Of a DNA stretch of 64,000 nt, positions 1 through 8,686 are shown piece by piece. The DNA comes from Tritrichomonas musculus. Its lineage: Eukaryota > Parabasalia > Tritrichomonadida > Tritrichomonadidae. Numbering within the stretch: position 1 is the stretch's first letter; each line of letters begins with the position of its first letter. Where the stretch lies: the NCBI GenBank assembly GCA_039105265.1, contig JAPFFF010000007.1, forward strand, positions 1,860,001-1,924,000, given 5' to 3'. A program made the position numbers and the translations under genes. The notes under the pieces are model-generated. The model was not told where the DNA came from and searched no databases. It saw nothing but the letters and a program-made list of their open reading frames with translations.

Positions 1-306
1 ACACTAACATTCATAATCAAAGGTTGCAGATACTGCCACCACATAGGTAGAGAACATAAGTCAAATTCTATTTATTTGGTAGCTCATTTATCAAATGGAA
101 CGATTGTTCAAAGATGCTTTGACCCTGATTGCAGAGGATTTCAATCAAGTCCTGTAACAATTCCTGAACAAATTTACAAACAATTGAAAGAGCAATACAC
201 AGACAATCCTGAGTATAACAAAATTGATTTTCAGCCTAAAAAAGTTAAATCAGAGATTTATCTCAAATACAATAATGAAAAAGATAACACCAATTCGGAA
301 TCATGA
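1..306 (+). CDS. PrimPol-like primase-polymerase, C-terminal fragment (5' end outside window)
   Basis: The frame is open from base 1 and ends at TGA 304-306, giving about 101 residues of a longer protein. It carries the zinc-knuckle block of PrimPol (CCDC111), shared with herpesvirus UL52-type primases. Cysteines sit in GCRYC, followed by a conserved IGREHKSNSIYL segment and then QRCFDPDCRGF. Human PrimPol has the closely matching IGRAHKSNN and QKCHDPVC. In that family the knuckle lies C-terminal to the archaeo-eukaryotic primase core and is needed for priming and repriming past stalled replication forks. The catalytic core lies off the window, so activity cannot be judged. The tail after the knuckle is short and charged. 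The family call rests on motif memory, not on a search. Confidence 0.75.
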   Translation, partial: TLTFIIKGCRYCHHIGREHKSNSIYLVAHLSNGTIVQRCFDPDCRGFQSSPVTIPEQIYKQLKEQYTDNPEYNKIDFQPKKVKSEIYLKYNNEKDNTNSES

Positions 307-940
307 AAACCACCACTCTTTTTGTTTTTTTTGTTAGAATTATGCAAACGTGATTTAAATCCCCAATCTAATAGAAAAGTATTAATCCGTGCAAAAAAAT
401 TTGGAACATAATTTCAAATTAAAATTTAATTTTAGCATAATGACCATTTATTCAATGCCATATGAGTGCTTATCCATGAACTTATATACATAATTGATGA
501 ACTTATATTATTATTTGGGATATTACATAAAGTATGATCCCACTTAATTATTCTTTCATTAGTTTTTTTATTAATTAATTTGTTAATTAATTCATGAGTA
601 TAAAGTGAAAATTCAAAGTAAACTATTTTGATTTATTTGCCTGCTTAATAGAATATTAAATTTATTATACGTTTATATACCATTCAGAATAAATATAAAT
701 CACTAGTAGATTTATAAGCGATAATTGATATTTTCTGTAAAGAGCTTGGTAAATGCGGTTAATTTTAAATTTTGCAACAAAAATTTGTATAAAAGTTCTC
801 AATCTCTATTTATTAAATTTTTTGAGAGAAAAAAATAAATAATAATCACTTTTTGATAAAAATAATGTTCAATTAGGGTAAACTGACTTTTTGGGTACAG
901 TTTATATAAAAAAAGACTAAACGGCCGAAATAACATCAAT
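307..940. other. AT-rich intergenic spacer, 634 bp
   Basis: I see no gene here. The spacer is strongly AT-rich with short TTAATTAAT-type tracts. It holds the 3' flank of the PrimPol-like gene and the promoter of the coiled-coil gene that starts at 941. Confidence 0.6.
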
Positions 941-943
941 ATG
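936..943 (+). promoter_or_regulatory. Putative initiator overlapping the start codon (TCAATATG)
   Basis: TCA at 936-938 lies directly before ATG 941. If transcription starts at the A, as at trichomonad initiators, the leader is only 3 nt. The match to the Trichomonas consensus TCA(C/T)(A/T) is partial because A follows TCA. Confidence 0.4.
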
Positions 944-2608
944 AGTCGCGCAGCTCCATCATCTTCACGTCGAACAGGAACATCAAAAACAGGCACAACA
1001 ACTACACCTTCTGTTTCAGTTCTTGGAGGTCGAAAATCACCTTTTCTTGATCAACTTCAACAACGAGAACAAAACCTTCAACTTGAACTTCAAAAACTTC
1101 AATTAGCACAGAAAAAATTACAATCAGATACACAAGCACTTGAGCTTGAAAAGCAACAGCTTGACCAACGTGAAACAGAATTAACAGATCTTGAAAGAGA
1201 AATCGCAGAACAAGAACAACGAATGTCTACAATCTCAAATATACATAAATCTACTTCAGAAATTGAACGTCAAACAACAATTCTTCACAAAACTGCAGCT
1301 GACTTAAGACAACAGTTGGAAAATGCACAAAAAGAGCTTGATGAAGCTAAAGAAAAAGTTAGACAAAAGCAAAATGAAATGCAGCAAATGGAGCTTGATA
1401 CAGATACACTCCGTGAACAACAAGCACAACTTGAGCAAGAAGATAAAGATCTTCAATCAATGGAACTTCAGTCGAAACAAGTCGATTCACTCGTCCAAAC
1501 AGTTCGTCGAAAGTCAGTTCAAGTTGAACGTTTAAAGCAACTTGTTGATTCACTTCAAGAAGAAGTTATTACAAGAGAAAATGAAGTAATTAAACTCGAA
1601 TTGGCAGCAGTAGAACATCAAAAGAAAATTGAAGAAACAAACGAACGCAGAGCAGCACTAGAAAAGAGACGTCTTGCTGCAGAAGAAAAGAAAAGGAAGA
1701 TTTTAGCATCTTTAGCAGCACGTGATGAAAAGAGAAAGAAATTATTAGATCAAAGAGAACAAATTCGAAAACGAAGAGAAGAAGCAGAACGTGAACAGGA
1801 ATCATTAGATCAACTTGAAAACGATCTCAAGCGTGAAGAAGAACAATTAAAAGAAATGAGACAACGTGATGAAGAAGCAGCTAAAATTGCTGCACAAGAA
1901 AATGAGCGCCAAATGAAACTTGAGATTGATCGATCAAACATGGAACGCGAACATAATGAAAAAGTTACAAAAATGAAGGATCGTGTTGAAGACTTCCTTG
2001 CTAAATATGAGGAAGATGCAGCTGCTGTTGAGAGACGCTTTGAAAGACTTGAAAGAGCAGCAGCACAACGAAGAATTGCAGTTGATTTAGAACAATCCAA
2101 ATGGAGTGCTTTATGGAACGAAAAACATCAAAATGCAGATAAAATGATTGCTGAACTCGAACAAAAGCTAAGAGAATCAGAATCAGCTTCTGCTTTAAAG
2201 ACAAAACTAGCTGAACTACAAACAGAACATGAAGAATTACAGAGGAAAATCAAAGAAGAACAAGATGAAATTGCACATCTCTCAGAAGGACCAGGAAGTG
2301 AACGTGATATTCTTGAAAAAATGGAAAAAGAAACGAGGGAAGAAAGAGAAAGAATTGCGAAATTAGAAAGAGAACTTGATGCAAAAGCACTTCAACAACA
2401 GACAGAAGAAGACCAACTTGAAAATGATGAAGATGAACTGAAGATGAAGAAAGAAGATATTGAATCTAAAATGAATGTTTTACAATTAAGAGAAAGTGCA
2501 GCCAAGAGAATGCTTGAGCTATATCAGCAACAACTTGCTGCAGCGGAACAGAGATGTGAAAATCTTCGTGCACAAAGACAACAAATCGAATCATCATCTA
2601 TTCATTAA
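941..2608 (+). CDS. Long coiled-coil protein
   Basis: 555 residues. Residues 1-35 are a Ser/Thr/Arg-rich, probably disordered head with a run of four threonines. From about residue 38 to 550 the sequence is almost unbroken heptad-type coiled coil rich in Gln, Glu, Lys, Leu and Arg, with no proline-containing break of note. No catalytic motif, membrane segment or signal peptide is visible. Such proteins in flagellated protists are often cytoskeletal (basal-body, costa or flagellar rootlet components), but nothing here fixes the role. The ATG at 941 is preferred because an initiator-like TCAAT abuts it. The stop is TAA inside TAAAC, overlapping the presumed UAAA polyadenylation signal. Coding use is richer in C and G than in the next gene. 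Confidence 0.9.
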   Translation: MSRAAPSSSRRTGTSKTGTTTTPSVSVLGGRKSPFLDQLQQREQNLQLELQKLQLAQKKLQSDTQALELEKQQLDQRETELTDLEREIAEQEQRMSTISNIHKSTSEIERQTTILHKTAADLRQQLENAQKELDEAKEKVRQKQNEMQQMELDTDTLREQQAQLEQEDKDLQSMELQSKQVDSLVQTVRRKSVQVERLKQLVDSLQEEVITRENEVIKLELAAVEHQKKIEETNERRAALEKRRLAAEEKKRKILASLAARDEKRKKLLDQREQIRKRREEAEREQESLDQLENDLKREEEQLKEMRQRDEEAAKIAAQENERQMKLEIDRSNMEREHNEKVTKMKDRVEDFLAKYEEDAAAVERRFERLERAAAQRRIAVDLEQSKWSALWNEKHQNADKMIAELEQKLRESESASALKTKLAELQTEHEELQRKIKEEQDEIAHLSEGPGSERDILEKMEKETREERERIAKLERELDAKALQQQTEEDQLENDEDELKMKKEDIESKMNVLQLRESAAKRMLELYQQQLAAAEQRCENLRAQRQQIESSSIH

Positions 2609-3216
2609 ACTTGAAAGTTAGTTAACTAAACAAATAAAAATAATTTTTGTAATTTTTTTCCAAATTTTCAAACTTATTTTTTTTTTTTTTTAAATTCTAA
2701 TTTGTTTGGATATTGCAAATAACATAATATGCAAATGTATTCTTTGAAAACTCACCAAAGACCATTTATTAAAAGTTATTATATTATAGGTAGAAATTAT
2801 TACTCTTCACTCATTCAATTTTTTTGCTTCTTATTACTGCACTTTGAAGTTCGATGCCTAAATTTTAAAAAATTAATAATTAAATAAGTATTCTCTCAAA
2901 ATATAGAAAAATTATTATCATATTCACTTCATATTTTTAGTAAAATTCATAATAAATTAATTCATATAAAAAAAATTTATTGAATGAGCTCATTGAATAT
3001 ATTGTGAGAATGAATTATTTATCCTTTATAGTAAATTGATTATAGATATTGAATATATTCTGAGGTTTTTAATTATTTAATGAAAAAAAATTGATAGAAG
3101 TGATTGAATATTTTATGAATGCTGATTCTTTTTTATTATCAATTTTGTTATAAAAATATAGTGAATTATTGACCTTGTAGATTAAAACAGATTTTTTTTG
3201 ACCTTATACTAAGGCC

Positions 3217-3342
3217 AAATAAGATTGAATTCCTTATTACTGTAACCGCCAAAATGCAGTAATAAGCGATCATTATTCACCTATTATAGGTCAAATAAAA
3301 TTGAATTCCTTATTACTGTAACCGCCAAACCGCAGTAATAAG
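3217..3342. repeat. Two direct 50-bp repeats, each a perfect 10-bp stem-loop
   Basis: Copy 1 is 3217-3266 and copy 2 is 3293-3342; they differ at only a few bases. Each contains CTTATTACTG, a 14-nt loop and the exact complement CAGTAATAAG (arms 3233-3242/3257-3266 and 3309-3318/3333-3342). The loop reads TAACCGCCAAA plus three bases, unusually G/C-rich for this spacer. TAACCG fits a Myb-type core (YAACNG), and its complement TTTGGCGG resembles an E2F-type site; both are suggestions only. Confidence 0.85.
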
Positions 3343-3651
3343 AACTTTTTCACCTTTCTAAAGGATAATAATTTTGACCTTTAAATATCTTAACAAATTA
3401 ATTTTTTTTTAACAAAATTGAATCATTCAAAAATCCACTTTTTTAAAATGAAAAGATAAATTGAATGAATAAAGATAGAACTTTTTGTATTACAAAATAA
3501 TAATCTTTTTTTATAATTTTTGAAATAAATTTAGATATTATATATCAATATTTTTTAATATTTAATTTATATGCATTATATAATATATTCTATTATAATA
3601 TTCTTTAAATTTTTCATTTTTTTAAAATTATTTTAAAATTTTCAAAATTTC

Positions 3652-3684
3652 TTTATTACTGTGATTTTTTGCAACAGTAATAAA
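3652..3684. repeat. Third related stem-loop upstream of the Lys/Glu-rich gene
   Basis: TTTATTACTGT at 3652-3662 is the exact complement of ACAGTAATAAA at 3674-3684, around an 11-nt loop. The stem is the same as in the two upstream repeats, but the loop differs and lacks the ACCGCC block. It lies about 125 bp before the start of the next gene. Confidence 0.8.
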
Positions 3685-3802
3685 TGCGAGCTGTATATTA
3701 TAATGTACTTTTTATAAATATATCATTTAGCAATTTGGAAAATTATTAAAATATGTCGAAATTGAAATCAAATTTTAAAAATTTTCAAATTGAAATGCCA
3801 TA

Positions 3803-3810
3803 TCATTATG
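3803..3810 (+). promoter_or_regulatory. Putative initiator fused to the start codon (TCATTATG)
   Basis: The element TCATT (3803-3807) matches the trichomonad initiator consensus TCA(C/T)(A/T) and runs straight into ATG 3808. The same octamer precedes the starts at 30133 (minus) and 54449 (plus), which supports both the element and the chosen starts. Confidence 0.5.
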
Positions 3811-6474
3811 GAAAATTCAAATAAGGGAACAGCACCAAAAAAAACAGCAAGCGGAACAAAAAGCAGTAATAACAAGAGAAAAATTGCTCCAATCATCAGT
3901 AAAAAGAGAAAAGTTACCAAAAATACCAACCAAATATCAAAATCAAATTCAGATTCACAAGAAGAAGAAAAAACAGAAGAAGAAGAAAAAGAAACAGATG
4001 AAAATAAAACAATGAAAATAGATCAACCAAAGAAAAAAAAATTATTAAAAAAAAGGAGTAAAACACGTATAAAAAAAAGAAAAACTCAAGTAAAACAATC
4101 TTCCAGTGATAGTCATTCTTCTGATGAAGAAAATTCAAATTCAAGCACAGACACGAAATCAGAAAAAGAAGAAGAAGAAAAAGAAGAAAAAGAAAAAGAA
4201 GAAGAAAAAGAAGAAGAAGAAAAAGAAGAAGAAGAAAAAGAAGAAGAAGAAAAAGAAGAAGAACGAAAGCCTGATTCAAGTTCAAATTTGAAAAATAAAG
4301 ATAATGATAAACCAAAATTACCAAATAAACAGAAGCAAACGAAAAAATCAAATACAAGACCAAAATATAAACCTAAAATTACAAAAAATAAACAAATAAA
4401 GCAAAATTCAAACAATGATCAAGATTTTGATGATGAACATAAACCCAAAAGATCAAAATCAAGTTCAGACTCTAATTCAGATGAAAGCGGAAACCAAGAT
4501 TCAGAACCAAGTCGATCCTCAAGTTCAGAAGAAGAAGAAAAAGCGCAAGAAAAACCAAAAGAAGTACAAAAGCAAACAGATACATCAAAGCAAATTAGAA
4601 AACTAAGAAGAAATACAAGAAGAAAGAGAAGTGTAACAAGAAGAACAAGGAAGAAAAGTGTATCAAGGCAAAACGCCATACAAAAATCAAAAGAAATAGA
4701 AGAAAAGCAGAAACCAGAAACAATAAGCCAAAAAGAAGATTCAAGTTCAAGTTCAAGTTCAAGTTCAGATGAAAATGAAAGTGAAAAAGGCAAGAAAAAC
4801 AAAGAAGAGGAAGAAATAAATGAAAAGGAAAAGAAAGAAGAGGAAGAAGAAACAAGTGAAAAAGACAAGAAAAACAAAGAAGAGGAAGAAAAATTTAAAA
4901 AGGAAAATAAAGAGGAAGAAACAATTGAAAAAGACAAGAAAAAGGAAGAAGAAGAAGAAGAAAAAAGTGAAAAAGAAAAGAAAGAAGAGGAAGAAGAAAA
5001 AAGCGAAAAAGACAAGAAAAAGGAAGAAGAGGAAGAAAAAAGTGAAAAAGAAAAGAAAGAAGAGGAAGAAGAAACAAGTGAAAAAGAAACAGAAAAGAAA
5101 GAAGAAGAAAAAAGTTCCAGTGACGATGAATCAGAAAGTGAAAAATCAAGTTCAGAAGAGGAAACAAAAAAGAAGACACCTACACCAAAAAGAAGGCGAA
5201 ACTTAAGATCATCAGCAACTGCAAAGAAGGAACCAGGCAAAAGTTCTACTACAACCAGACAAAGGCAAAAGAGGCCTCTAGCCTCTAAAAAAGAAGAGAC
5301 AAGCTCAGATAAAGAAGAGAAAAAAGTTTCAGGAAATCAAAAAGGAAAAGCAACACAACAACGAGGAATAAAAACTGTAACCAGACCAAAAAGAAAGGCT
5401 TCAACCAGAAGAAACAGAAGACAAAATTCATTAACTAAAAAAGTAGAAGAAAAGTCCAAAGATACCAAAAAAGAAGAAGACGAGAAAGAAAAAACAATTG
5501 AAAACATAGAAATAAAAGAAGAAGAAATTAAAGAAAAAGAAGAAGAAATTAAAGAAAAAGTAGAAGAAAATAAAGAAGAAGAAAAAGAAGAAGAAAATAA
5601 AGAAGAAGAAAAAGAAGAAGTAAATAAAGAAGAAGAAAATAAAGAAAAAGAAGAAATTAAAGAAAAAGAAATAACTGAAAATAAAGAGAAAGAAAAAGAA
5701 CCTGCTTTATTTGAATCATATCAATTAAACAGAAACGGTGCTCGCACAGTTATTGATGATTTGAACCAAATCATCAATAAGGCAGGAAAAGACGACAGGC
5801 ATTTCTCTTCCTATATCAGGCGCAATTTTCTTCTTTTTGCTGCAATGTATTGCATGCACTACAACGTGTTTCAAATATTCATTGATCCAATCTCGTCTGT
5901 ATCAACGGCACTTAGAGTTTTCGATAACGAAAACCACAACGAATCCCTTAAAAGAGAGAAAGAGAGCAACAATCTCTTTATTTTACAAGAAGTTGCACAA
6001 TTAGAAGACAATTGTCAGAAGATGTTTATTGACACAATGGAATATTACTCCATTTTCACAAACATGATTTACAAAATTAAAAATTACGATGATTTGGAAG
6101 AGAAAATTAAAAATGAAACAAAAATTGCTGATTTCCATAGATATTCAAACCAAATAATTTTCATCTTTACCGATCCTGCCCAAAAAGTACTGAATAACGA
6201 AAAAGTTGTGGCTTCTCATGATCAAGTTAAAGACAAAATTTTGGTCAAAATTAAGGTTTCTCATAATGGAAGAGAGTTTGATTATGATGTTGTTTATACA
6301 CTGAATTTCGCAATAAGCAAAAATAAGATCTTTGTTCAGATAAATGAAAATGAAGCTTTGCTGCTTTCTTTAATCGATAAGAATGTAAAAATGACTGATC
6401 TTAATGCACTGGCTGAGATAAAAGAAGATACAGTTTTGATCGCATCTTATTCTTTCCACTGCTTCCAAAAATAA
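3808..6474 (+). CDS. Lys/Glu/Ser-rich protein with a unique C-terminal domain, probably nuclear
   Basis: 888 residues from the ATG at 3808, chosen because a TCATT initiator abuts it; the frame has no earlier ATG. Residues 1 to about 630 are low complexity. They include basic clusters that look like nuclear localisation signals (KRKIAPIISKKRK near the N-terminus and KKRSKTRIKKRK), acidic serine clusters typical of casein kinase 2 targets, and long KEEEEK-type runs (about 4160-4263 and 4800-5110, again 5455-5700). The last 250 residues or so (about 5700-6474) have ordinary composition with hydrophobic helices and look like a folded domain I do not recognise. The design (charged tail plus one globular domain) is common among chromatin and nucleolar proteins, but that is inference. 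The stop is TAA within TAAAA. Confidence 0.8.
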   Translation: MENSNKGTAPKKTASGTKSSNNKRKIAPIISKKRKVTKNTNQISKSNSDSQEEEKTEEEEKETDENKTMKIDQPKKKKLLKKRSKTRIKKRKTQVKQSSSDSHSSDEENSNSSTDTKSEKEEEEKEEKEKEEEKEEEEKEEEEKEEEEKEEERKPDSSSNLKNKDNDKPKLPNKQKQTKKSNTRPKYKPKITKNKQIKQNSNNDQDFDDEHKPKRSKSSSDSNSDESGNQDSEPSRSSSSEEEEKAQEKPKEVQKQTDTSKQIRKLRRNTRRKRSVTRRTRKKSVSRQNAIQKSKEIEEKQKPETISQKEDSSSSSSSSSDENESEKGKKNKEEEEINEKEKKEEEEETSEKDKKNKEEEEKFKKENKEEETIEKDKKKEEEEEEKSEKEKKEEEEEKSEKDKKKEEEEEKSEKEKKEEEEETSEKETEKKEEEKSSSDDESESEKSSSEEETKKKTPTPKRRRNLRSSATAKKEPGKSSTTTRQRQKRPLASKKEETSSDKEEKKVSGNQKGKATQQRGIKTVTRPKRKASTRRNRRQNSLTKKVEEKSKDTKKEEDEKEKTIENIEIKEEEIKEKEEEIKEKVEENKEEEKEEENKEEEKEEVNKEEENKEKEEIKEKEITENKEKEKEPALFESYQLNRNGARTVIDDLNQIINKAGKDDRHFSSYIRRNFLLFAAMYCMHYNVFQIFIDPISSVSTALRVFDNENHNESLKREKESNNLFILQEVAQLEDNCQKMFIDTMEYYSIFTNMIYKIKNYDDLEEKIKNETKIADFHRYSNQIIFIFTDPAQKVLNNEKVVASHDQVKDKILVKIKVSHNGREFDYDVVYTLNFAISKNKIFVQINENEALLLSLIDKNVKMTDLNALAEIKEDTVLIASYSFHCFQK

Positions 6475-7162
6475 AAAAATTTTGTGTCTATTGAAAACAT
6501 ATAAAAAGTACGGATAAAAAACCATTTTCTATGCGAAAATAATAAAAAAATATATTTTAGCTCACAAATTCTTTTTATTTATTTATTTCCAGCAGTGTTT
6601 GAAAAAGATTCTTTGTTGGAATTAATATCGAGATAATTTTTTTGAATTAGATGATTATAAACAATACATTTTACTGTATCTTTGATAGAGAATCATATTT
6701 TCTATCAATACTGGTATTTGCAATTTTTCATTCTTCATATTCAATTGGATTGATAAATACTTTTTGTTTGATGATCTTTATTCCCTAACTTCAATTAAAT
6801 GCATCCGATGATTTTAAATTAGTAGAAATTCTTCCATTCCATCATTAAAATAAAATACTTGCATTATTAATATTTTTTTAATTTGGTAAATAGAAAAAAA
6901 ATAAATAATCATTATTTTATTATTATTTATTTATATTGTTTAAAACAATATAACATATTTATTTTTTTAAAAAATAAGTTATTTATGAAGATATTCTTAT
7001 TTTTAAATAAACGCCCCAAACAAATTTTTCTTTTTAATCAAAACTTTTTCAATAAGAAACTTTGACATTACTTTCAAATTTTCAATGCTTAATCAAACTT
7101 TAAATAAATTTGAAAACATCAAATTATACTTTATATTTTCATTTCATTTTTATATTATTTCA
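6475..7162. other. AT-rich spacer upstream of eRF1
   Basis: I see no gene. Short frames here, such as one at 6883-7065, consist of Phe/Ile/Asn/Lys codons expected by chance in this composition. The segment 7085-7162 is open in the eRF1 frame but reads as hydrophobic AT-rich translation, so it is treated as leader or promoter. Confidence 0.55.
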
Positions 7163-7165
7163 ATG
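7144..7165 (+). promoter_or_regulatory. Putative initiators before eRF1
   Basis: TCATTTTT at 7144-7151 matches the trichomonad initiator and would give a leader of about 17 nt to ATG 7163. A second TCA at 7160-7162 touches the ATG. Both support starting eRF1 at 7163 and not at the upstream ATG 7085. Confidence 0.45.
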
Positions 7166-8446
7166 AAACAAAAGATCATATATGATGATCAATCATCATT
7201 TGATCAGATTGAATTATTCCAATTTCAGCAACTGATCAACCAGCTAGAAAATGCCAAAGGTGATGGAACATCGCTACTCACAATAATGGTTCCAGGTAAT
7301 GCTACACAATTAAACCAAATGAAACAAAAGCTAACACGAGAAATGGGCGCTGCAGCCAATATTAAGGATAAAATTAATCGTCAAAGTGTATAGATCGCGA
7401 TAACTTCGGCTCTACAGAAGCTGACACATGTTTCTAAAGTGCCGAAAAATGGAATTTGTTTATTCACAGGAATTGTATCTCATGAAGAAAAAGGAACTCG
7501 AAAATATGTTATTGATTTTGAACCAATCAGACCAGTAAAATCATCATGTTATGTTTGCGATTCGCATTTCCATATCGATGCTCTAAAAAGCATGGTTTCT
7601 CCTCGTGAAAAATACGGATATATCATTGTTGGTGGACAAAGATGTGTAATTGGATATGTTGCAGGTGACTCACAAAAAATTATGGAAGCATTCAATGTTG
7701 AAATTAATAAGTCTCAGAAAAAAGGTGGCCAATCAGCATTACGATTCCAAAGACTTCGAGATGAAACTCGTCATAATCTAATTGTCAAAGTCTCTGAAGC
7801 AGCAAAAAGATGCTTTATAACAGATGGAATTCCTAATGTAACAGGAATTATATTAGCTGGCTGTGCCCAATTAAAGAATGAATTGCAATCAAGTGAACTT
7901 CTAGGTGACAAATTGAAAAACAGTGTAATTGCAATTTTTGACGTGGCTTATGATGGAGAACAAGGTTTTTACGAAGCAATTAAGAAATCAAAGAGCTTTC
8001 TTCAAAATGTTCAATTATTAAGAGAACAACAGGAAATTGAAAAATTATTTGATTATGCTGGAAATGGTGGAAATTGCGCTTTTGGAGTTAAAGAAGTTAT
8101 GAAGGCTTGGGAAATGAACGCTATTAAAGAAATATTTGTTTCAAAGAAACTTGATGCAGTTCGCTTTATTGATGATGAAACTGGAAATACAAAATTTGCT
8201 GATAAAGATCAAAACATGAAAATTAAAGCAGAACCTTTGATCGATTGGATTATTTCTCACTACAAAGAGTATGGGATCACATTACATTTGGTTGGAGACA
8301 GTTCTCCTGAAGGAGCTCAATTAATTAAAGGTTTAGGAGGAATAGGTGCTGTTTTAAGATACAAAGTTGATCTTAATGGTTTTGAGGATGACAATGAAAA
8401 AGATGATTATGATTCTGGATTCGATTCAGATTTTGAAGATTTTTAA
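7163..8446 (+). CDS. eRF1: Peptide chain release factor eRF1 with an in-frame UAG and a NIKD motif
   Basis: Read through the internal UAG, this is a 427-codon eRF1 (human 437) with all three domains. N domain: ENAKGDGTS matches human EAARGNGTS, and the YxCxxxF motif is present (YVCDSHF). M domain: GGQ at residues 188-190, within GGQSALRF. The C domain ends in an acidic tail. eRF1 recognises all three stop codons in the A site and triggers peptide release with eRF3. Two oddities are direct observations. The NIKS motif reads NIKD (residues 66-69, bases 7358-7369). Codon 77 is TAG (7391-7393), exactly where human eRF1 has Leu72, and homology resumes at once with AITSALQKL and then VPKNG. No bases are left over for an intron. 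The start at 7163 fits the human N-terminal length. The final stop is TAA followed by TTAAA. Whether full-length protein is made is unknown. Confidence 0.9.
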
Positions 8447-8686
8447 TTAAATTAAAAAAATTAACTAAACAGTAATTTAAAAATCATCAATTTCAGTTTT
8501 TTGTTTTGATTAATTATTGTCAATATTTAAATATTATTTGTTTTTGGAAAAATAAACAAAATAATCATTGCTTTTTAAAACATGTAATAACATACTTATG
8601 AATGATATAAAAAAATCGCATCTTTTATTAATACTAACAATAATAATTAGTGTTTTCCTGAAGCATAAAATACATATTAATGATAT

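Larger units (their letters stand above)
2609..3807. other. Intergenic region with related hairpins
   Basis: This 1.2-kb AT-rich spacer contains no convincing reading frame. It holds two 50-bp near-identical repeats and a third related hairpin, listed separately. It also has short degenerate repeats of the ATTGAATATATT(G/C)TGAG type near 2990-3065. Confidence 0.6.

Noticed and set aside
6883-7065. 60-codon frame in the spacer before eRF1
   Set aside because: Its composition is that of random AT-rich DNA, with no initiator and no motif.
7085-7162. Longer eRF1 N-terminus from ATG 7085
   Set aside because: The added residues are hydrophobic AT-rich translation without an eRF1 counterpart, and initiator-like elements lie inside this segment.
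7382-7440. An intron to remove the in-frame UAG of eRF1
   Set aside because: The sequence on both sides aligns to human eRF1 with the same spacing, and neither a GTAYGT-type donor nor an ACTAACACACAG-type acceptor is present.
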